Assembly: GCF_000800015.1 (NCBI RefSeq)
Contig: NZ_JUGR01000001.1
Coordinates: forward strand, 744,001 to 808,000
Source: Terriglobus sp. TAA 43
GTDB taxonomy: Bacteria; Acidobacteriota; Terriglobia; Terriglobales; Acidobacteriaceae
Direction of reading: 5' to 3'
Length of the DNA: 64,000 nt
Shown here: positions 59,406 to 64,000 of the stretch, piece after piece
Numbering within the stretch: position 1 is the first letter of the stretch
Layout: each line of letters opens with the position of its first letter
Program-made: the position numbers and the translations under genes
Notes under the pieces: generated by a model
Database searches by the model: none
What the model was told of the DNA's origin: nothing
What the model saw: the letters and a program-made list of their open reading frames with translations, nothing else

Positions 59406-62059
59406 TCGCCGCTCTGCGTGCTTTTTTCATCCGCGTGCGCGGCCTCTGGACAGCTCCGTCCAGCGAGCCCGGCATGCGTGAAGAACTTGCGCACGATCTC
59501 GCCCTGATGACAGAGGACGGCGAACTCCGCGGCCTTTCCCACGAAGAAGCCCGCCGTCAGGCGCTACTGCAATTAGGAGGACTGGAACAAACCATGCAAT
59601 CCGTTCGCGATCGTCGCACACTGCCCTCGGTTGAGGAGTTCCTTCAAGACCTCCGCTTTGCACTGCGCCAGCTTCATCGCAAACCCGGCTTCACTCTTAC
59701 GGCCATCTTCACACTTGCACTTGGCTTCGGCGCCAGCATCGCCATCTTCGCCTTCGTGGACGCGGCCATGATCAAGCCGCTGCCCTACCGCGAGCCGCAG
59801 CGCCTCGCATGGGTTACAGAGACCGTCGAAATCATGGGTCCTGCCAACCTCTCCTGGCAGGACTACCAGGACTGGAATCAGCAGAACAAAAGCTTTGAAT
59901 CACTTGCCGTATGGCGCTATGGCGGCTTCCAAATGCGCGTGGGCGAAGGCCTTGTCTTCACGCCCGCAATGCGCGTCAGTGCGAACTTTCTTGCGACACT
60001 CGGCGTTCATCCTGCCGCTGGCCGCGACTTCGCCGCGACAGACAATCTTGCCGGAGCCGCAAAGGTTGTCATGATCAGCTACGAGTTGTGGCGAGACAAC
60101 TTCCACAGTGACCCAAACATCGTGAATCACGTACTCGATTTCAGCGGCGATAAATACACCGTCATCGGCGTCCTCCCCGAAAAATTTCAGTTCGCACCGC
60201 GCGGCCGTCTCCAGGCAATTACTGCCATCACGCCGGATAAAGATTTATGCGAAGGACGTAGAAGTTGCCACTCTCTCAACGGAGTGGCACGTCTCAAGCC
60301 GGGCGTCACCTTCCAACAAGCTGACGCAGATGTGAAAGCAATCGCGCACAATCTGGAGTCACAATATCCCGACTCCAATCGCGGTGAGGGTGGCGTAGCG
60401 ATGCCGCTCACAGAACAGGTCGTTCGCAGAATCCGCCCCGTGCTTTACGTCCTGCTGACTGCGGCTCTGCTGCTGTGCTTCATTGCTTGCATCAATGTCG
60501 CCAGCCTCTTGCTGGCACGATCCGAAGGCCGACGTCGCGAATTCGCATTGCGTTCCGCCCTTGGTGCAACGCGCCGCAGAATGTTGCGGCAGTTCGCAAC
60601 CGAAAGCATCACGCTCGTACTCACCGGCACACTGAGCGGCATGGCACTCGCCCTGTTGAGCGTGCGCTTCATCATGCTTCTGGTGCCACAAAGCATGCGC
60701 GATCAGATGCCGTTCTTTGACTCCGTCTCCATCAACCGCGACACCTTACTCTTTGCGATCTCCATAGCACTTGGCGCCATCATCCTGTTCTCCATGATTC
60801 CAAGCCTTCGCATCTCATGGAACGCGTTGCAGCGCGCCATCGCTGAAGGCAACGCTAGTGCGGGTTCCGGCAGCCTCAGTTGGAATCGAGTGGGATCGCT
60901 ATTGGTCATTACAGAAGTGGCAGTTGCAGTCGTGTTGTTGGCAGGTGCCGGATTGCTCTCGCGCAGCCTGGCAAATCTCCTACGCACAGACCTCAACTTC
61001 AATTCCGATCACCTGGTCACAGTAATTGTTGTTGCGCCCGGCAAGAAGTTCCCCACCGACGACTCACAAGTAGCCATTCAGCGCAGGGTCATCGAACGCC
61101 TCGCAACACTCCCGGGTGTCACCGCCGCAGGATTCGGCGGCATAATGCCCGTCAGCTTTAACGGCAATACCGACTGGATCCGTTTCCCCGATCGCCCCTA
61201 CGACGGCAAGCACATTGAGATCAACGGCCGCAGCGCGTCATCCACATACCTGCAGACACTTGGCGTCCCACTGCTAAAGGGCCGCTTCATCTCCGAGCAG
61301 GACACCGTTGGCAAACCCTTGGTAGCCGTAGTCAATCGACGCTTCGCCGAAAACTATTTCCCCGGCCAGAACCCCATCGGCAAAACCTTCGGGAACACTT
61401 CACTCGAACCAAAATCCATGAAAACCATCGTCGGTGTCATCGACGACCTGCATGAAGGCGCCCTCGATGATCCCATCTGGCCAGCGGCATACTACTCCGC
61501 GTATCAATCGACGGATCAACAAGCCATCGCGCTGCGCGTCTCGTCCGGTGAAAGCTCCGTCATTGCATCACTTCCCGGAGTAATTCATTCCGTCGATCCC
61601 GACCTGGGGATGAGCGACGTCATGACCATGAACGACCGCATCAACAGTTCGCAAAGTGCCACACTTCATCGTGGCGCTGCATGGTTAGCGGGTGCGTTTG
61701 CGATAACCGCTCTGTTGCTCTGCGCTGTCGGACTCTATGGTGTCATCAGCTATTCCATCTCTCTCCGAACCCGCGAAATTGGCGTCCGCATGGCTCTCGG
61801 CGCGCGGCGCGAATCCATATACGGCATGGTGCTGCGCGAAGCTGCCCGCCTCAGCGTCACAGGCATCGTAAGCGGTTTGCTGCTTTCCGTGCTCGCCGCT
61901 TCGCTTCTCAAATCGGTCCTCTTCGGCGTCTCCGGATGGGATCCTCTGACACTCGGCATCTCCTGCCTTGTGCTTGGAGTTTCCTCATTCCTGGCCAGCG
62001 CCCTGCCTGCCCGTCGTGCGGCAACCGCCAACCCCATGGAAGCGCTCCGTACCGAATAA
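59402..62059 (+). CDS. MacB/FtsX-like permease, acidobacterial duplicated orphan permease type
   Basis: 885 residues. An N-terminal soluble helical region (about 1-80, with S-H-E-E-A-R-R-Q-A-L-L-Q-L-G-G) precedes two FtsX-like permease units: helix 1 at about 96-120, MacB-type periplasmic domain with L-P-Y-R-E-P-Q-R-L-A-W, then helices at about 347-470 with A-R-S-E-G-R-R-R-E-F-A-L-R-S-A-L-G-A-T-R split; the same order repeats to the end (R-T-R-E-I-G-V-R-M-A-L-G-A-R, ending P-M-E-A-L-R-T-E). No ATPase is encoded next to it, which is characteristic of these orphan permeases. Partnered with padR by ATGA overlap. Confidence 0.92.
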   Translation: MIAALRAFFIRVRGLWTAPSSEPGMREELAHDLALMTEDGELRGLSHEEARRQALLQLGGLEQTMQSVRDRRTLPSVEEFLQDLRFALRQLHRKPGFTLTAIFTLALGFGASIAIFAFVDAAMIKPLPYREPQRLAWVTETVEIMGPANLSWQDYQDWNQQNKSFESLAVWRYGGFQMRVGEGLVFTPAMRVSANFLATLGVHPAAGRDFAATDNLAGAAKVVMISYELWRDNFHSDPNIVNHVLDFSGDKYTVIGVLPEKFQFAPRGRLQAITAITPDKDLCEGRRSCHSLNGVARLKPGVTFQQADADVKAIAHNLESQYPDSNRGEGGVAMPLTEQVVRRIRPVLYVLLTAALLLCFIACINVASLLLARSEGRRREFALRSALGATRRRMLRQFATESITLVLTGTLSGMALALLSVRFIMLLVPQSMRDQMPFFDSVSINRDTLLFAISIALGAIILFSMIPSLRISWNALQRAIAEGNASAGSGSLSWNRVGSLLVITEVAVAVVLLAGAGLLSRSLANLLRTDLNFNSDHLVTVIVVAPGKKFPTDDSQVAIQRRVIERLATLPGVTAAGFGGIMPVSFNGNTDWIRFPDRPYDGKHIEINGRSASSTYLQTLGVPLLKGRFISEQDTVGKPLVAVVNRRFAENYFPGQNPIGKTFGNTSLEPKSMKTIVGVIDDLHEGALDDPIWPAAYYSAYQSTDQQAIALRVSSGESSVIASLPGVIHSVDPDLGMSDVMTMNDRINSSQSATLHRGAAWLAGAFAITALLLCAVGLYGVISYSISLRTREIGVRMALGARRESIYGMVLREAARLSVTGIVSGLLLSVLAASLLKSVLFGVSGWDPLTLGISCLVLGVSSFLASALPARRAATANPMEALRTE

Positions 62060-62142
62060 ACACCGCTCCCGTCGCAGAAAGTCCATCCGTCCGGCAAGCC
62101 GTCCTTCACCGCAAAAAGGCGAAGAAACGGTAAACTAAATGG

Positions 62143-64000
62143 ATGGACTTTCAGCTCGCGACGGACTACAAACCACAGGGTGATCAACCAACTGCGATCG
62201 CCGATCTGACGCAGGGATTGCGCGACGGCGAGCAGCATCAGGTTCTCCTCGGCGTCACAGGCAGCGGCAAAACCTTCACCATGGCCAAGGTCATTGAAGC
62301 CGTAAACCGTCCCGCGCTTGTCCTCGCACACAACAAGACGCTCGCCGCGCAGCTCTATCACGAGTTCAAACAGTTCTTCCCCAACAACGCCGTCGAATAC
62401 TTCGTCAGCTACTACGACTACTACCAGCCCGAAGCCTACATCCCCAGCGGCGATCTCTATATCGAGAAGGAAGCCACCATCAACGACGAGTTGGACAAGC
62501 TGCGCCTCAGCGCAACGCGTTCACTCTTCGAACGCCGCGACTGCATCATCGTCTCGTCCGTCTCCTGCATCTACGGTCTCGGTTCACCGGAGGCCTATTA
62601 CGGCATGTTGATGCTGCTGGAGAAGGGCCAGAAGATCCGCCGCGAAGACATCACCCGTCGTCTCGTTGAAATCCTCTATGAGCGCAACGAAGGCGACTTC
62701 CGCCGCGGCACCTTCCGCGTTCGTGGCGACATCATCGAGGTCTACCCAACCTACGACGAACTCGCCTATCGCATCGAACTCTTCGGCGACGAGATCGATT
62801 CCCTCTCGCAGATCGATCCGCTCTTCGGTACCGTCAAGCAGAAGTACTCGCGCCTTCCCATCTATCCCAAATCGCATTACGTCGTGCAGCCCGAACGCAA
62901 GTCCGCAGCCATCGACTCCATCGTGAGCGAACTTACAGACTGGGAAGCGCAACTCGAAAAAGAAGGCCGCATGGTGGAGGCGCAGCGCATCCATCAACGC
63001 ACCCGCTTCGACCTTGAGATGATCAAGTCCGTCGGCTACTGCCACGGCATTGAGAACTACTCGCGCCACTTCAGCGGACGCTTGCCAGGCGAACCTCCGC
63101 CAACACTCTTCGATTACTTCCCGCGCGACTTCATGATCTTCATCGACGAATCGCACGTCACCGTTCCGCAGCTTCATGGCATGTGGCATGGCGACCGCTC
63201 GCGCAAGGGCAACCTCGTTGATTACGGCTTCCGCCTCCCCTCTGCAATGGACAACCGCCCGCTCAAGTTCGATGAATTCGAAAATCGCGCCGGCCAGATC
63301 ATCTACGTCAGCGCTACGCCCGGCCCCTACGAACTCACCAAAGCCGCAGGCGTCATCACCGAGCAAATCATTCGTCCCACCGGCCTCGTCGATCCGCCAG
63401 TAGAAATCCGTCCCATCAAGGGCCAGATTGACGATCTGCTCGCAGAGATCCGCGACCGCGTATCGAAGAACGAACGTGTTTTGGTAACAACACTAACCAA
63501 ACGCATGGCCGAAGATCTCAGCGGCTATTACACCGAAGTCGGTGTGAAGTGCCGTTACATGCACTCGGAAATCGAAACACTGGAACGCGTGAAACTCCTG
63601 CGGGATTTGCGCAAAGGCGAATACGACGTTCTCATCGGCATCAACCTTCTCCGCGAAGGCCTCGATCTGCCGGAAGTCTCGCTCGTCGCCATCCTTGATG
63701 CGGACAAGGAAGGCTTCCTCCGCTCGCAGGGATCACTCATCCAGACCATCGGCCGAGCCGCGCGACACCTCAACGGCCGCGCCATCCTCTACGCCGACAA
63801 CATGACCGACAGCATGCAACGCGCGCTCGACGAAACCAGCCGCCGCCGCGAAAAGCAGCTTGCCTACAACGAAGAGCACGGCATCACTCCGCAATCCGTC
63901 GTTCGTCCCATCGGTGAAGCTCTCGTCGGCATCGCCGAAGCCGATTACGTCGACGTCACCACCGACGCATCCGTACAGGACTTCGCGTCGCAGCAGGAAC
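62143..64000 (+). CDS. uvrB: Excinuclease ABC subunit B (3' truncated by window edge)
   Basis: First 619 codons; the stop lies beyond the window. Starts [16 protein letters not shown]. Walker A G-V-T-G-S-G-K-T (37-44), damage-binding beta-hairpin [14 protein letters not shown]-like I-D-E-S-H, Y-V-S-A-T-P, and helicase motif [10 protein letters not shown]. UvrB verifies lesions in nucleotide excision repair and recruits UvrC. An ATG at 62139 is out of frame. 83 bp after the permease gene; no SOS box was recognised in that spacer. Confidence 0.97.
   Translation, partial: MDFQLATDYKPQGDQPTAIADLTQGLRDGEQHQVLLGVTGSGKTFTMAKVIEAVNRPALVLAHNKTLAAQLYHEFKQFFPNNAVEYFVSYYDYYQPEAYIPSGDLYIEKEATINDELDKLRLSATRSLFERRDCIIVSSVSCIYGLGSPEAYYGMLMLLEKGQKIRREDITRRLVEILYERNEGDFRRGTFRVRGDIIEVYPTYDELAYRIELFGDEIDSLSQIDPLFGTVKQKYSRLPIYPKSHYVVQPERKSAAIDSIVSELTDWEAQLEKEGRMVEAQRIHQRTRFDLEMIKSVGYCHGIENYSRHFSGRLPGEPPPTLFDYFPRDFMIFIDESHVTVPQLHGMWHGDRSRKGNLVDYGFRLPSAMDNRPLKFDEFENRAGQIIYVSATPGPYELTKAAGVITEQIIRPTGLVDPPVEIRPIKGQIDDLLAEIRDRVSKNERVLVTTLTKRMAEDLSGYYTEVGVKCRYMHSEIETLERVKLLRDLRKGEYDVLIGINLLREGLDLPEVSLVAILDADKEGFLRSQGSLIQTIGRAARHLNGRAILYADNMTDSMQRALDETSRRREKQLAYNEEHGITPQSVVRPIGEALVGIAEADYVDVTTDASVQDFASQQE

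Noticed and set aside
1-64000. tRNA, rRNA, CRISPR arrays, insertion sequences, prophage
   Set aside because: None was seen: no transposase or integrase motifs in any frame, no regularly spaced repeat array, and almost all sequence is occupied by protein genes. tRNAs were only looked for by eye, not with a covariance model.

Overview
The window is a GC-rich, gene-dense bacterial chromosome segment that looks like a soil Acidobacteriota of the Terriglobia/Acidobacteriaceae kind (Terriglobus, Granulicella, Edaphobacter or relatives). The assignment is an inference. It rests on an 885-residue macrolide-exporter-like permease with a PadR partner (the acidobacterial duplicated orphan permease type), a DUF1800/DUF1501 secreted pair, hpnCDE squalene genes, and dispersed GTCATCCTGAGCGAA-type intergenic repeats. 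No rRNA, tRNA, CRISPR array, prophage or insertion sequence was recognised.

Layout. 1-2.5 kb: a 5'-truncated PAP2 phosphatase, then a minus-strand ATP synthase mini-operon (atpZ-atpI-like-atpB-atpE) that contains only the Fo a and c subunits plus assembly factors. 2.6-7.1 kb: a small basic protein, lysS with two inserts, a Rieske ferredoxin flanked by 68-bp direct repeats, an alpha/beta-hydrolase-like membrane protein without the nucleophile serine, and DoxX. 7.4-11 kb: DUF1800 and DUF1501 exported proteins. 11-15.4 kb: a minus-strand hopanoid-precursor operon, zinc alcohol dehydrogenase - hpnC - hpnD - hpnE. 15.6-17.2 kb: MlaE/MlaF lipid-transport pair. 17.2-21.3 kb: dienelactone hydrolase, an unknown protein, a GT2 glycosyltransferase and a GT-C-like membrane protein. 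21.5-24.4 kb: rpsO-pnp. 24.5-25.7 kb: an exported GH10 xylanase.

25.98-54.43 kb is the centre of the window: an essentially uninterrupted minus-strand flagellar cluster of about 28 kb. In transcription order it reads response regulator - orphan histidine-kinase dimerisation domain - sigma54 activator without a DNA-binding domain - flgB flgC fliE fliF fliG fliH fliI fliJ fliK flgD flgE - terminator - fliL fliN-like fliO fliP fliQ fliR flhB flhA fliA fliM fliN - MshEN-domain protein - flgF flgG flgA flgH flgI flgJ flgM flgN-like flgK flgL. It encodes the rod, rings, hook, export gate, C-ring, hook-filament junction, sigma28 and anti-sigma28. No flagellin, fliD, fliS, mot, che, flhF or flhG genes are present. 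Several parts are reduced or unusual: FliM without the CheY-binding N-terminal motif, a second short FliN, a soluble FliO, a 96-residue FlgD, FlgH with no cysteine, and a stand-alone two-motif MshEN protein with a cysteine cluster that could be a c-di-GMP receptor.

54.66-64 kb: lexA (apparently leaderless, with a palindrome next to its promoter), a phosphoglycolate-phosphatase-like HAD protein, an EmrB/QacA-type exporter, a DUF418 membrane protein, padR plus its large permease, and the 5' part of uvrB, which runs off the window end.

The most interesting candidates are the three-gene regulatory cassette (OmpR-type regulator, lone HisKA-like domain, HTH-less sigma54 activator) placed directly upstream of a good sigma54-type promoter for the flagellar operon, and the MshEN protein translationally coupled to fliN. 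Domain calls come from reading motifs, not from database searches.
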